From assembly GCF_041146795.1 (NCBI RefSeq), contig NC_135172.1, positions 16,565,123-16,629,122 on the forward strand: a DNA stretch of 64,000 bases, written 5' to 3'. The stretch comes from Maylandia zebra. Its lineage: Eukaryota > Chordata > Actinopteri > Cichliformes > Cichlidae. The translations under genes were made by a program, and so were the position numbers. The first letter of the stretch is position 1; each line of letters opens with the position of its first letter. This document shows positions 11,528-24,200 of this stretch, piece by piece. Below the pieces are notes generated by a model. It was not told where the DNA came from, did no database searches, and saw only the letters and a program-made list of their open reading frames with translations.

Positions 11528-14500
11528 CTAGAAGGCAGGAGCCAAGGGTCTCTGCTGTGTGAGCTTCTGGGGGTCCAGGGTTTCAGTGAAGGGCGGAGCT
11601 TGATAGGGATTTGTGGTAACTATGGTAGCGCCATTGGCAATAGGGTATGGTGTAGCTCGAGTGTTGCTAGGGATGGGATCCAGGTGTTGCCAGGTGAATA
11701 AGTTTGAGTTACTGCCGGTTAAGAAGCGTCTCAGCGCACTCAGCGTCAGCACAGCCTGTTAGTAACACACACGCAGACACACACATGTTAACGATTAACA
11801 CTGTTAATCACACGCTGAGTAACACTCTGTTTTTAGAGAAGCCTGCAGATGTGCACGGGTTGGTTAAAGATGCAGTGACGAAAAATGGACAGAAGAAGCA
11901 CGAAGGTGAAGAAGAAGAAGGTTTACACCACTTGGGATTAAGTGTTGTGCTTTTCCATTACGCAGTTTCAGAGTCTTCAATGAAACAACAGCGCAATGTA
12001 ACAATATAAAAACCTGCAGAGCTGAAAAATCAAACTGCAGTTCCTCGAGTGGCCACTCGAAGCTCGCTCCCAGAGTGAGACACTCATGTTAAAATGCCCA
12101 ACTTTACATCAGAAATAAACATGTTTACAGCCTGCTATACTATGTTTTGGTCTCCATAGCCAATTTACCTCCTTAATAACATCGCAATAACAGTGAAGGC
12201 ATGAAGGCTTAAAATTATGTGTGAATCAGGCCATATTTAGTCTGTGCTCATCTGTGGTGACATTCAGGTATTTTATTTGCATGTTATTTAACACCATTTA
12301 GCAAGTATCTGTGACTGTGTGACACAAAGTCTATGTATGCAACTTGCTGACTAGGCTGGCTAACATTACCTGATACCTCAGCAATCCACCTTCTCATAAA
12401 AATACGATTGATTCTGAAGTCTCACAAAACCCAGATGATGACAGATATAATGCTAAACTCTTTAAACTAAAAGCTGCTCTTATTCATTGAGTTATGGACG
12501 CTATAAGGCTCATTTGACAGAATGGGACCGCTGCGTTAATGGTTTTACGGAGGAAAATAAGTAATATGTTAACTACTTAAAGCCTGGGCTATTTTTTAAA
12601 TTATATTTACTTAGTGTATGTAGTGGTGAGTCAGAAGAAATTCTGTCGTAGGTACAAATTTGGAAGATGCAAGGAAACAGTGAGCGTTAAGTATGGGCAA
12701 CATATGTTCAACAAGAAAACTGAAACGAATGCAAACAGAGAACCTGATATTGCATTTGCAGGCGACTCATAAAATGAATCCAATATACAGGAAATCGAAC
12801 AACATATGAATGTTAATAATCGTTGTGTGTATGTGTGACAGTGCACATGCAGACACATAGACATAAATGCGCTGCGATCATTATTGTAAGATTATATTTA
12901 TTTGTTTTTATTAAACCCGAGTGTCTCCTATCACACTGAAACTGGGCATAAAACATGCATTTAATTATAGCAGTGTTAGGCTCCCTGTCACTCACACTGT
13001 GCCTACAATTGGAAACCTTCTCAAAATGCCTCAGGTTTCATTTTAATGACAGATGAAATACCAGGTGCCAAGTTCTCACACCCACACTGGCTCTACACTG
13101 GGATAACAAACTGGAAAATTCATCCCAGTTTCCCCAGTTTAGTGTCACAGTGGGAGAGCAGTCCATCCCAGCTGCTGCTAAAAGAACAATTCAAAGTACT
13201 GAAATCCTTCTTTGTACTGTTATAGACTACTGTGCATCTGATAAAACCTCAAACTCAAGGACCTGTGACTTAAGCGAGACACTAGGCTGTTTATCATCAT
13301 CTCACACAGACCCTCTTTGGTTCGACACAAGGTTATATGCAGATTTAACTGCTTTCAAACACAAGCTTCCTGTCAAAAAAAAGGACAGCCTTGAAGCCCA
13401 AACAACTACAAGGTGTCACTCGCTAATCATGTTTAATGAGTAATGCCCTCCAGAGAGGAGCTACAGCCTGAAGACGACCGAACCTTTAATATGATTGTTT
13501 GCCACCTGCTACTAACCCTCTGCAGGGGAACAATTGAGTCCTTTTCAACTTAATGGTTAATAAATGACTGAAAAAGTGAAACCACTTCCTTGACACAATT
13601 AGAGCTTATCCGATGACAGTGAGATGAATGGCTGCTATAGGTTGGTGTTAAGCTAGTTTTAACAGGCTCTACTGAGTCACCAGGGGATAATAAATGAGCT
13701 AACTATCTCAGTTGAAATATATTCTTGCAATGCAGTTCTCAGCAGTGAGATGCTTTGTCAGCAAAACTACACAAACACACACACGGTCAAACAAGCACCG
13801 ACGCCTGGAAGCTGCCCAGGTCAACCAAGTGTGTGCGGCAGTGTTAGACTTGAGAGAGGGCCGGGGGGGTCGTGGGCAGCAGCTGCTCGACCTCCGTGAA
13901 GGAAACACTCTTAAATGTGTTCATGGTCAGCAGACACTGATAACCCTGAAAACACACACGCGAGCATGCAGGTGATCAAATATCAGATGATGATGATAAC
14001 CACATGCTCACAGGCGTGCAAAAGACAAAGAGGGCAGTGGGAATCGACAGGTGTAAGCATACACACCCAGGAGAGGATGGAAAAGAAGCAGAACGCGATG
14101 GTGGCTCTGGCTGCGTCGGAGCCCTGCGCCAACGGCAGCTCTTCCGGAGAGGTCGCCTGCCACTGATTGGCCAGAAAACAGAAGCCGACAAACCACAGGA
14201 AACATGCAATACCTTTGAGGAGAGGAAAACAGGCCTTTTAGATGCAGGGTCACTTCATAATTACCACATTTTTCCCAGTTCGACTTTTTACAGAAAAAAG
14301 TGTCTCCAGTCTATTTGAGAACCAGAAAAGATGAATTTTGTCTCCTTTCATGTTAAAGAGAGATTCTGCTCTCTGTTGTTTTTCTGACTTGATTATGAAG
14401 CAAATTGTAAAAGGCAAAAAAGAAAGAAGATTATACTCTATTCATGTTTTTTTCATTCTAAAAATATATTTTATTCCTTTGATGTTCTCAGCTTCTCTGC

Positions 14501-17238
14501 ACTGAAGGCTTCAGATAACTATTAAACATACAAAATCAAGTTTCAGCCGCTGAATTAACAGGTGTCATGGGCTACGTTTAGTACAGCACTGCTCACAGTG
14601 CTCACAGTAAGCATGATATATGATCAATAGTTTTAGCTGAGCGTTATTAGTGTGCTAACATTTCCTAATTAGATATAAACACAAACTGTTAGCTGAGGAA
14701 GGACAATCATTAATCTTTGTTTTTCATAACCCGGCATATTGGATAGATTGAAAATGTGTACTAATGACCACGGACTGAATCACCAGCTATTACAATTTAT
14801 CCCAACAGCAACCTGAATGTGTGCTAAATTATGCGCTGTTTCACTCAACACCACAAAGGTGAAGCTCATGTTGCTGTTAAAGAAAAATCCTTTCCTTTAA
14901 AACAGGGGTGTCAAACATAAGGCTCCGGGACCATGAATGGCCCCACAATAAAGCACCAATCCAGCCCACTGGACAATTTTGGAAAATATGAACTGTATTT
15001 TCAGATGTTTTATAGCTTTTATGAATGACACAGACCTCCACCATGGACATTAAATGACAGAAATCTTCATGTTTCTTGACCATCTATTAAAGCGACACTT
15101 TCTGTCAATTACAAAAAAACCTATTTTACAATCACAGGACAGTTTACTCAATGAGCTACCACAACTTTTTCTGTAATTTTTACACATTCATTTCTTGCAT
15201 TTTAAGCCTAAAGAGTCATGCTGACAGATTTCTTTCATTTACTACAGAAGCGTTTTTTTAAATTACATTGAAAGACTGATGTGTATTATTGAAACTGCAC
15301 TTCTTTTACTGTCTTCGGGCAGGACTCAGGCTAGCTGCCAGTGTTCTGCTAAGCTAAGCCAAGTGCTGGCTGAAAGTAAAGATGTGCAGTTCCCAGAAGA
15401 TTAAAGAATACAGTGTTATATGCCTGATATTTAAATGTTGTTGTTAAAATGTTTGAGATTTGGCTTTAATACTTTTGTTTTGCCTATTTGAAACTGATCG
15501 ACTTGCCGCTTGAATTTAAGGGGTTTAACAAAAGTGTTGTATTTAGGATTCAGGGGTGTAAAAAGTAATTGGGCAAGCCAAGATAATTTTAAATATAAGG
15601 ATTTTCTTCTTTGTAAATATCCAAAAGATGATGTCTAGCACATGTACCTCAAATGCTCCTGGACCTAGCTCTACGTTGTGTGTTACGATATTCGGCCTGT
15701 GATAACTGTGTACCAGAAAAGACGAGATCCAGCAGGACCGCACGTTTTCTGTCCCTGACGCTGCTGATGCTGGGAAAGTAAGCATCCAGGATGAGAAAAA
15801 AGATGCTGCCGAGGAAACAGGCCACGCCCACGGTGACACCGAAGTTACAGGCGTCGGCGTTGTTGTTGAAGATGCAGAGCAAACGCTCGCTGCCGATGTT
15901 GATGTAGCCTTCATTCACAATGCAGCTGAACACCACGATGGAGAAAACCTGCAGGGAGAGACGTGTTGGCCGGTTTATTACCTGACACGCAGAAGAGAAT
16001 TAACTCACACCGGCGCGCCAGTGCCATGCATTCCTGCGGTTGAGAGCTCAAAGACCAAGGATATCCTTCTTCTCCACAATTAGATGACACTTTAAAAGGG
16101 TTATGTCGCCCAAATTGCAACAAAAACAAACACTTGTGCCAGTTACTTAAATGTCATCATGTGACACACCGTGCAGAAAATGAACTCTGATATAAAAGGA
16201 AACAGAAACTGAGTAAAGATAATACCAAGTAATAAGAATGGGATTTCTTTCAAAGACAACTGGTTTCTCAAAGCACTAAGAATTTTCCTTTTATTTATTT
16301 ATAAAACACAAATTGAATCATTTGCCAGAGGTAGATAAAACTGTTAGTTTTTAAAGCACCCTTGTTTAATGAATCTGTAGCCAAATATCAGGAGCTACCC
16401 TAAAATCCTTTTCAGTTAGACAAAGAAGTGTCATGGATGAGCTTTACAGGTTTCAGCTACACCACTTTTGTATTGTGTGATTGTAATTCAGCTTTACACT
16501 GTTCATTTGGTCCACAGAGATCTCATATGTCATTAATACTTCTCAGGACTAGGCTCAAATCATAGTTTGGAGACTAATGGTGAAATCATTCAACTTAATG
16601 TCTTCTTTCATCCAGCGGGTGCTAATTGGATAGGTCAAAGAAAAATGGATGGATAGAAATAGAAAAGCAACAGTGACTAGCTGGCATATGATGAGCTGAA
16701 TTATGAAGGACACACACGGGAAAGGAGGGCTGGTGTGCTTTCTTATAACTAGCTCTGCTTTTGCTCATCTGTAGCACATTGCCTCCTGTGCTCCTAAAAT
16801 GTTGTATGGTGACTCACAGCAGCACAGCACAGAGAAAACAGAGGTGTTACGTTCCGGTTGGGGGGCATTATTATCCCCGAGCGTTCACATTAGCTCCATC
16901 CAGACACAAAGAGGCAGCCCTGTAGCCTCTGTGCCAGAGGCTGAAATGATGTGAGCGCTGTAAAAGCTGAAATTCAGACACTCAGCCTTTTGCAAAAATA
17001 GCCCACTGATGTAAAATGCAGACGTGAGTGGATGAAACACCAGACAGATGTAAGTGGGAACGAGGCAGAGAGGGGGGCTGCAGGTAGGCCTATCCATTGA
17101 TGAAGATACCCACACAGTGCAGGGGAGGCTTACCCACGAAAGCAGTCTGAGGACGGTGCGGGGATGCGTGAAGAAGGCGACCGGATCGAAGGCGACGCTC
17201 CCGGCCTTCCCGGCGCCGTACGCGCCCGCTGGCTGCAT
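11528..17238 (-). CDS. syngr3: Synaptogyrin-3, complete coding sequence
   Basis: Four exons on the minus strand: 17134-17238, 15714-15948, 14067-14212 and 11528-11755, all with GT-AG borders and compatible phases, giving 237 residues (mammalian SYNGR3 is close to 229). Synaptogyrins are four-pass MARVEL-type proteins of synaptic vesicles. Visible features: N-terminal GAYGAGKAG and DPVAFFTHPRTVLRLLSW; TM1 FSIVVFSCIVNEGY; a luminal loop with cysteines (LLCIFNNNADAC); TM2 VACFLGSIFFLILDAYF; the family signature SSVRDRKRAVLLDL; TM3 ACFLWFVGFCFLANQW; TM4 AFCFFSILSWAVLTL. The tail contains PPFTETLD, which I recall from SYNGR3 and not SYNGR1, so the paralogue call rests on that and on synteny. The start ATG is in GGGATGC context inside a CpG-rich stretch. 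Introns hold no other gene. Confidence 0.92.
14900..15110. mobile_element. hAT-type repeat fragment in syngr3 intron
   Basis: The sequence begins with CAGGGGTGTCAAACATAAGG, which resembles the terminal repeat of common vertebrate non-autonomous hAT elements, and continues with GGCCCC/CCAGCCC-type motifs. No matching far end was located, so this is called a fragment. Confidence 0.4.
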
Positions 17239-17400
17239 CCCTCCGGCTTTCTGATGCCTGACTCCAGCCGAGAGAACTAGACGAGTCGGTGTGAGCTGCG
17301 CGGAGCGGCGACGTCCTACTCCAGCCTCCGTGTGAAGTCACAACGCGTCACCGCCAGCAGCTCGGCACAGGCTGCGGCAATATAACACTCACCGTGACTT
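17150..17400 (-). promoter_or_regulatory. syngr3: CpG-rich promoter region of syngr3
   Basis: Exon 1 and about 150 bp upstream of it are rich in CG dinucleotides (GGCGCC, CGCCCG, GCGCGG), unlike the AT-rich surroundings. This fits a CpG-island-type start. No TATA box was assigned. Confidence 0.45.
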
Positions 17401-18340
17401 CAGCTTAACACCGATATGCTGCGTGGTTTCTGGGTGTCACGCCTGTTTACCCAAAATATCAACGCGAGCTTGAATATCCTTATGTAATTTGTTTCTTGCT
17501 AGAAATATGTTAATATTATCGATAACATGTGTACCTTATTTTAAAAAAATAGCGATAAACCCATGTCAAATATAAATATATAAATAAACCAAATAATAGG
17601 CGATTTATTTTTGAATAAATAAATAATAAATCTGAAAAAACTGCATAACGAATTATCACAGAGTGAACTGAACCCATGTTAAAGGGAATCTCTGCCCTTT
17701 GTTTGCTCCTCCTGGCTCACAGATTGCAGTTTGTTGCATTTATACATGGATAAAACCTCAGCACAGCAGCCTATCACTGACATTTCTGGACAACGTCGTC
17801 TATTCACCTCCACAAAACTTTCATTTCGCGTGCTCACGACGTCACCGCGTTGCCTAGCAACTGCCCAACAACTGTCTAAAATCACAGGCCAAACAAGCAT
17901 GTAGTCTTGTTGTGTCCTTAAACAGGGGAAATAGTGAGGAGAGATGAATGAATGATACTGACACACAGCTCTCGCTTTCACTCACTTTGCTCTAGATCCA
18001 CACATATAAAAGCTTATTACTTTTAAACGTTCGCGGTCTTCAAATGTCCGACAGCCCCTGCACTGGCACAAAACCTAAAAAGGACCGCGCTGAGACGCGC
18101 TCAAGAGAAGAAGAAGAAAAAAAATTCAAGGCAATGTGAATTTAAAATGATTCATATAATACATGCTTGCTATTAGCTGTTGAGCATTGTGTCCCTAGAA
18201 ACAATTCTGTTTTCTATTTTCTAATTTGTTTTCACTTTTCCTACTTCACTTGTGTTTTGTCTGCTTTTCCTGGGTTTTTCTATTTGCTGACGATTTCTTT
18301 CTTTTTTTTCCCACTTGAACTTTATTAGATTTTAATAATT
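17401..18340. other. Upstream intergenic stretch without recognised gene
   Basis: AT-rich sequence with small A/T tracts between the syngr3 promoter and the LINE tail. No feature could be supported. Confidence 0.4.
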
Positions 18341-18441
18341 AAAAACAAACAAACAAACAAACAAACAAACAAACAAACAAACAAACAAACAAACAAACAA
18401 ACAAACAAACAAACAAACAAACAAACAAACAAACAAACAAC
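18341..18441. repeat. (AAAC)n microsatellite
   Basis: About 25 uninterrupted copies of a 4-bp unit (AAAC on plus, GTTT on minus). It directly abuts the 3' end of the minus-strand LINE and is probably its expanded tail. Confidence 0.95.
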
Positions 18442-20775
18442 AAAAACCTACAAGATAACAGAATGGACATTCCACTCCTTAACACAGTTACAATAGCAAA
18501 ATAAATTGAGAATCAGTACATATTCTCATCAAAAACAGAATCCAAAATAACATAAATACACAATGATGCCAATATTTTCCATAAACCCAATTACAGCTAT
18601 TGTGATTAGTCCGACCTTAACTACTTTAGCTCGATACGTGTACTACCGAGACCTGTATATGAAAGGTACTTGGCCCATTTGTCATTATAGTCGTCCAGTC
18701 TATTTAGCAGCCTATATGATAATCTTTCGTAAGCTGCCACTTGTCCCGAAGAAATATACCATTGAGAGAAGGCAGGAGTCGATGAGGCCTCCGACTCTTT
18801 CACCAACAGCTTCCTCCCCAGCGTAATAGCCATTTGTACCCAATGAGCAAGAGGAGTAGGTAAGTGACCCAAAGCTGAAGGGTCTCCTAGTACATAAAGA
18901 CTGTTCATAAATGGCCTACAACCTTCTCTACTACAGTGTGAATATGAGTCCAATAATCTTGGACCTTGGAGCATCCCCAAAGCAAATGTAAAAGTGTGCC
19001 ACTATCCTGCTGACACTTCCAGCATGCATCGTCAGTCGCTAGACCCACCCTGTGCAACCGTGAGGGTGTCCAGTAAACTCTATTTAAAATCTTAAATTGA
19101 ACCAATCTTGAACGCAGTTCACGTGACATTTTTTTCAGATTCCTAAGAATGCCATTCCATTCCTCAGTGTAAAGCTGAGATTTAAAGCCATTTCCCACGT
19201 TCTTTTGAGGGACAGTGTGTTAGGATCAGAAGCTAATAAAAGCATTTTGTAATAAGCTGATGCCTCTTGTCCACACCCAAAGATTTTTTGATTTCCTCCA
19301 GAATATCGCAGCTTAAAGGGAACTTTGCGGATGAGCCAAATGTATTAACCATCAAATGTCTTAGTTACAGGTATTTCCAAAATTCCTGCCAAAGTAAATC
19401 AAATTCTTCTGCAAGTTTTTCAAATTATTTAAATGTACTGTTTTCGTAAAGATCCCCCAGCACTGTTATACCTCTCTGAAACCAGAGCTTCCAAAAGAAA
19501 GGTAACTTGGTGATAGAAAGTTTGGGATTATACCAAATACCAGCAGATTGGTTGAGATGTGGGTCAAATTTGAATAATTTGGACATTCTTTTCCATACTT
19601 CTTTTAAATGAGAAAATACCAGATGTGATTGGATGTGGGGGAACAGATTAGTTGATAAGCTATATAATGGTGTAAATGGCGATGCAGTACTTTCAATGGA
19701 GAACCAAGTAGGCGCTTTCTCAGGGGGTAAAAACCAATGTGCCAAATGCCTAAGAGAAAAAGCATAATGATATAAAAGTAGATCGGGCATCCCTAACCCA
19801 CCTCTGTCTACTGGTTTCTGCAGTTTTCTCAAATTCAATCTAGGCTTTTTAATACTCCATATAAATGCTTTGCAAATCTGGTCAAATTGTTTGATGTATT
19901 TCAAAAGAACATGGATTGGTAGAGCCTGCAGCAAATAATTGAACTTAGGTGTGCATACCATTTTTTATTACATTTACCTTTCCCCACATCGAAAGATACA
20001 TCTGAGACCAGCGATCAACATTAATTCTCATATCGCTAAGTAGAGGTTCAAAATTTATCTTTATCACGTCTGACAGGTGAGGTGGGAAGGTAATGCCTAA
20101 ATACTTAATGCCCTTCTGAGGCCAGGAAAACATACCGGTTGGAAAAAGCGACCTAGGGCAATAACTAGTTAGCGGAAGGGCCTCTGACTTGGTCCAATTC
20201 ACCTTGTAACCAGAAATACCTGAGAACGTATTTATTATTACCTGCAAGGACTGAAAAGACTTTTCTGGGTCTGATATAAAAAGCAAAATGTCATCGGCGT
20301 ACAACAACAGTTTATGACAGTCTCTCCCTATACTAACACCTGGATAATTGGGCTCCCTACGAATAGCCACTGCCAGTGGCTAAAGGGCCAGAGCAAAAAA
20401 GGAGTGGGGAGAGGGGAGGGGATCTAGTTCCTCTACCTAGTTCAAAAGGAGGCCCTATTATTCCATTTGTAAGTACTGATGCCTTGGCGTCTACATATAC
20501 AAGCCAAATCCAGTTAATAGAGCTTTTAGTAAAACCGAAACACTCCAAAGTGGCAAATAGATATCTCCACTCAACTCTGTCGAATGCCTTTTCGGCATCC
20601 AATGAAATCGCAGCTATGGGAGAATGACTGTCCTGAACCGCCCACATAATGTCAATTAACCTCCTAATATTATCAGCTGAAGAGCGTGAACTTATGACAC
20701 CAACTTGATCTACATGTACAAGAGAGGTTATTACCCAGTTTAATCATCGATTAGCCAGAATTTTAGATAGAATCT
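18442..20775 (-). mobile_element. 5'-truncated, decayed L1/Tx1-like LINE
   Basis: Minus-strand fragments of a non-LTR reverse transcriptase in several frames. At 20357-20647: SLDAEKAFDRVEW and FELGRGTRSPPLSPLLF, the palm motifs of L1-clade enzymes, with the usual RQGCPLSP altered to RSPPLSP. At 19945-20370: the catalytic LLLYADDILLF. At 19425-19961: the connection region with GGLGMPDLLLYHYAFSLRHL. At 18905-19198: VYWTPSRLHRVG with the cysteine motif CWKCQQDSGTLLHLLWGC near the C-terminus. The fragments are collinear but need several frame changes, so the copy is dead. Endonuclease and ORF1 are absent, as expected for 5' truncation. Confidence 0.85.
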
Positions 20776-21300
20776 TACTATCATATTTGTTGGCGTTTTC
20801 TTAAATTGCGGTCCTTTTGGCCCTTCGGGGCCACTGTAGAGAGTCCATTGTAGGAATGTTGACAATGCTGCAAGCCTGAATGCTCATCACTGCTTTTGTT
20901 ACCCGTTGAAGGTCTGGCTCCTGGGTTTGGGTCCTCATAGACGTCAAAACTAGCCAAGCTCCGAGTAAGCATGCTGTCTGTGCAGATGTTAGCAGTATAA
21001 TCCATTTGTTTCTTTCTCAGACTCAGTTTTTATTTCACCATCATGCTCTTGCCTCTTTGTACAGTAAAAATACAAATAATGTCAATATCTCCATTCTGAA
21101 AACCTGTAGACCAAACAACTGTTTTGCTCCTCCAGCAAACAACTGAAATCAGACTTAAGAAGTGTCATTCAGTCTGACATAAATGTAGCCTAAAATGCTT
21201 TTCTCTCATCATCTGCTCAAACTAACAGATGTAGGTCTGTTGCTTTAGCACTTGGTGTTTATTACATTCCTAATGTTATTTTAAACTTGTTTCCTCACAG
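20776..21300. other. Unassigned stretch between LINE and acidic ORF
   Basis: On the minus strand an open frame of 74 codons (20781-21005) reads MDYTANICTDSMLTRSL and has CpG-bearing, codon-like composition, but no family was recognised. The rest is AT-rich and ends in an acceptor-like tract (CTTGTTTCCTCACAG) at 21286-21300. Confidence 0.3.
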
Positions 21301-22130
21301 GTCGTCTTGACTACGTGGTTGAGCGTCCTGCAGAAGAAGGCCTTCCTGAAGTCATCAGGATCCTGGATGACACTGACACTGTCAGTGAAGGTGAGTATGG
21401 TGAGTATCTCCCTCTCTCACCCTCCCCCTCTTCTCATGAAGCACAGCATCCTGATGACAGTGAAGAGGAAGGTGAGTACCCTCCCAACGTACCTGAGGAC
21501 GTTGAAGAGGTGAGTGAAGACACTGACAATTCATCTGACTGGAACGACTCAGAAGAGTGGGGCGATTGGCTTAGCGATGACTCGGGGTATGACACCATGG
21601 ATGAGAGAGATGATTCCCCTCTCATCCGGGAGCTTTCTCCAGAGCCGTTTTGGCACGATTGGCAACGTCCTATTTCTCCAGGTGGTGCCCCATTCGCCAT
21701 GCCGCCTTTCGGCCACGCCAACGACCCACTCTTCCCTCGAGTCGTTGCCCCAGTCGGTGATCCGTCAGCTGCTCCTCCTTCAGCTGCTCCTTCTTCACCT
21801 GCTCTCTTATCTACTCCCTCAGCTGCTTCCTCTCCTGCTCCGTCACCTCCGCCCTCACCTGCTCCTTCTTCTTCACCTGCTCTCTTATCTTTTCCCTCAG
21901 CTGCTTCCTCTGCTGATCCTACAGCTTCTCCTTCTCCTTCAACCTCAGCTCTTACCTCCTCAGCAAAGAGAAGGAGAGAAGACATCTGCACTGAAGAGGT
22001 AAGTGCAAAGGTAAGCAAGGTAAGTGATGACACGTTCTATGGCCCTTCAACATCATCGGGTTCTTTTGGTGTCAGACGCTTCTGGGAAAGGCCTTTTAAC
22101 CTTTCACTTGATGACAGCGACTCTGACTAG
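21301..22130 (+). CDS. Unrecognised acidic, proline/serine/alanine-rich protein (probable 3' exon)
   Basis: An acceptor-like CCTCACAG precedes 21301, and the frame is open from there to a TAG at 22128-22130 (about 276 residues); no ATG precedes the conserved-looking start (RLDYVVERP), so an upstream exon is likely. In order: a strongly acidic N-terminal 110 residues (EGEYGEYLP, EEEGEYPPN, EEVSEDTDNSSDW), a region of alternating Pro, Ser and Ala stretches at roughly 150-220, a basic patch AKRRRED that may be a nuclear localisation signal, and an acidic end DDSDSD. No domain was recognised. Low complexity and charge suggest a disordered nuclear protein; this is inference. It could also belong to a transposon or be a chance ORF in a retrocopy. 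A run of 5' splice-site-like motifs lies inside it. Confidence 0.5.
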
Positions 22131-22433
22131 ATTATGTTAGAACTTGTTTTTAAACTTGTAAATATCTTTTAATTTTTAATTAACTTTGTAATATGTAAGT
22201 TAAGCCTTTGTGTCTTGTGATGTTTGTAAGACAGCTAACTAAGAATATCTGACTTTTAAAAAATATTAACTAACACATGTGAAATGTATTGTTTTTTTCT
22301 TAATATGTGACTTTGCCTGTGTGACTGTAAGGTAGTGTTTTAGATATTGTTACTTCTATTTCTTTTGATATCACAGGTAACTATTTAAATGACTTACATA
22401 TTTTTTCTCAAGCTCTAGCTCACCATGCAGGAC

Positions 22434-23040
22434 AAAGGTAAGTCTGTACTTAATGTCAACACGAATAATTAGAAAAGGTTTAAAAATGATGTAGTGAACT
22501 GACTGTAGTCTCTTGTTTTTACATAAGGTATAGCCTGTGGCTCAGGGATCAGAGGTGAAGTAAAAACACATAACAGAAGAAAAGTAAATTGAACAACTCG
22601 GTGATCTGTGAATTCATGCTTTTCTCTTTGTCTTTTTGTCTTCAGGTGCTTTAAAATCGTCCTCTCCCAGCATTCAGCACTTCAGACACTCAACGTCCAG
22701 GACGGAGCTAACACAGAGAGATACTCCACCCAGAAGACAGCCTTACCCCAACCCGATGAGAAGGATGGATGACCAAATGACAAACTGGAGAGTGGTGCTG
22801 TGTTCCAGCTATGTAAGTTATCACCTCACATTGGCTACAAACTGTTTTGAAGACTAAATCCTTCCAAAAGCTGGTTTAAATCATCGTCCTACAGTACTGT
22901 AGGTGTAAGTTTATTTATGTTTATGTGTATATGTTGAGTTTAAAATTGCATTTTAACAACATGCTGCAGCTGCCTACAATGGAAATCCTGTTTTGTGTTA
23001 AAATGACGTCTTTCTTGTGTTATTGCTTTGCAGGGCAGCT
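22434..23040 (+). CDS. Possible small spliced gene, about 60 residues
   Basis: Three segments have good splice borders: one with CACCATGCAGGACAAAG before GTAAGT near 22440; 22647-22813 between TTGTCTTCAG and GTAAGT; and one from 23034 after TTGCTTTGCAG. Joined in phase they start at ATG and encode MQDKGALKSSS, a basic arginine-rich middle (PPRRQPYPNPMRRMDD), NWRVVLCSSY and a stop at the third segment. The product resembles nothing I know. It might instead be part of the transcript of the acidic ORF just upstream, or non-coding RNA exons. Confidence 0.25.
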
Positions 23041-23934
23041 GAGAGTGGACAGAGCTGCACAGAGGACCAAAGATCCACTCTCAGCACTTCATACCTGACT
23101 GGCCACAGCACCACCCCTCTTCACCCAGGGTGAGGAGGGTCCTGACCCCGCCTGCACAGAGGGAGTTGTGAACATGCACTTCTGTGTCGGTGGGTTTAGG
23201 AGCCTCCTCACACACACACGGATGAAGACTGTCACTGGAAGATGTCTCCATTGCATCAGCAGGACGTAAGCATTTGTATAATATTACAGTTTGTGATGTT
23301 TTATACACGTTTTTATTGCTTCACTTCAAACTAGGAGATATAAAATAAACCAGTTTTCAAAATATTTTCTGTGTATTTAGTTGTTTTTTGTTAATAAGTT
23401 ATTTGGAACATCATTGCAACCTGTCAGCTTTTTATTGAGGATTTAGAAAGTTACTGGTGGCCCGAGTGTGTACAGTGGGGTGTTGTTTTTGTCACATGGT
23501 GAAAGTGACCTCAGGGGGAGCAAAAAGAACAGCTGAACAATTTGGGGATTCACAGACTTTGGTAATCGTTAAAAAATGAAGAAAAATAGTTCTGTGTGAA
23601 CAAGAAGCTCAAATATAAACCATCCTGACACACTGACACAAATGATCTGCTATCAGTGTTTTCATGAACCTGGGTGAAGGTAATCTGCATGAGTTTAACC
23701 TCCCTGTCAAAAACCTGTATGATTCTGTTAGCACTGTAACAATGAGGTCTTGCTCGAGCTACTGATGAAGCTTTATCAATGCTTGTTAAGTTTCCAAATC
23801 ACATTTTATCCCGATGGTCCAAGGCTTACATCTTTATGCTCACAAACGTACTTCTGTAATTAATCAGTAACCAATTTATTACTTTAAGTTACAGTGTGAG
23901 GGGCATTAATGAACATAAATTAGATTTAACCTTC

Positions 23935-24200
23935 AGAACTGCCTTAATTCTTTGTGGCACTGATTCAACAAAGACCTGGAAACATTCCTCACAGATTTAG
24001 TTTCATATTGACATGATAGCGTCACACAGTTGCTTCAGATTTGTCAGCTGTGCATCCATGTTGCAAATCTCCTGATCCACCACATGCCAAAGATAATCTG
24101 CTGGATTGACATCTGTTATAAGAGCAGTATACTGTGGTCATAAAACGATGGACATGGTCAGCAGCACAACTCAGGGAGGTTGTACCTCTGGAGAGGCCCC
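23935..24200 (-). mobile_element. Tc1/mariner fragment (family with TTAGGTACACCT ends)
   Basis: Stretches such as GACATGATAGCGTCACACAG and GGTCATAAAACGATGGACAT match the transposase region of a widespread fish and amphibian Tc1/mariner family, read on the minus strand. The same family recurs at 45250-46432, 46975-47078 and 50574-51125. Both ends are missing and the frame is broken. Confidence 0.6.

Noticed and set aside
15540-15914. 123-codon minus-strand ORF over syngr3 exon 2
   Set aside because: Alternative frame of the real exon 15714-15948; the synaptogyrin frame has clear family motifs.
21301-21400. Similarity of RLDYVVERP to the RIDYVLQE motif of DDHD-domain phospholipases
   Set aside because: Only a few residues agree and the following sequence is acidic and unrelated; too weak to name a family.
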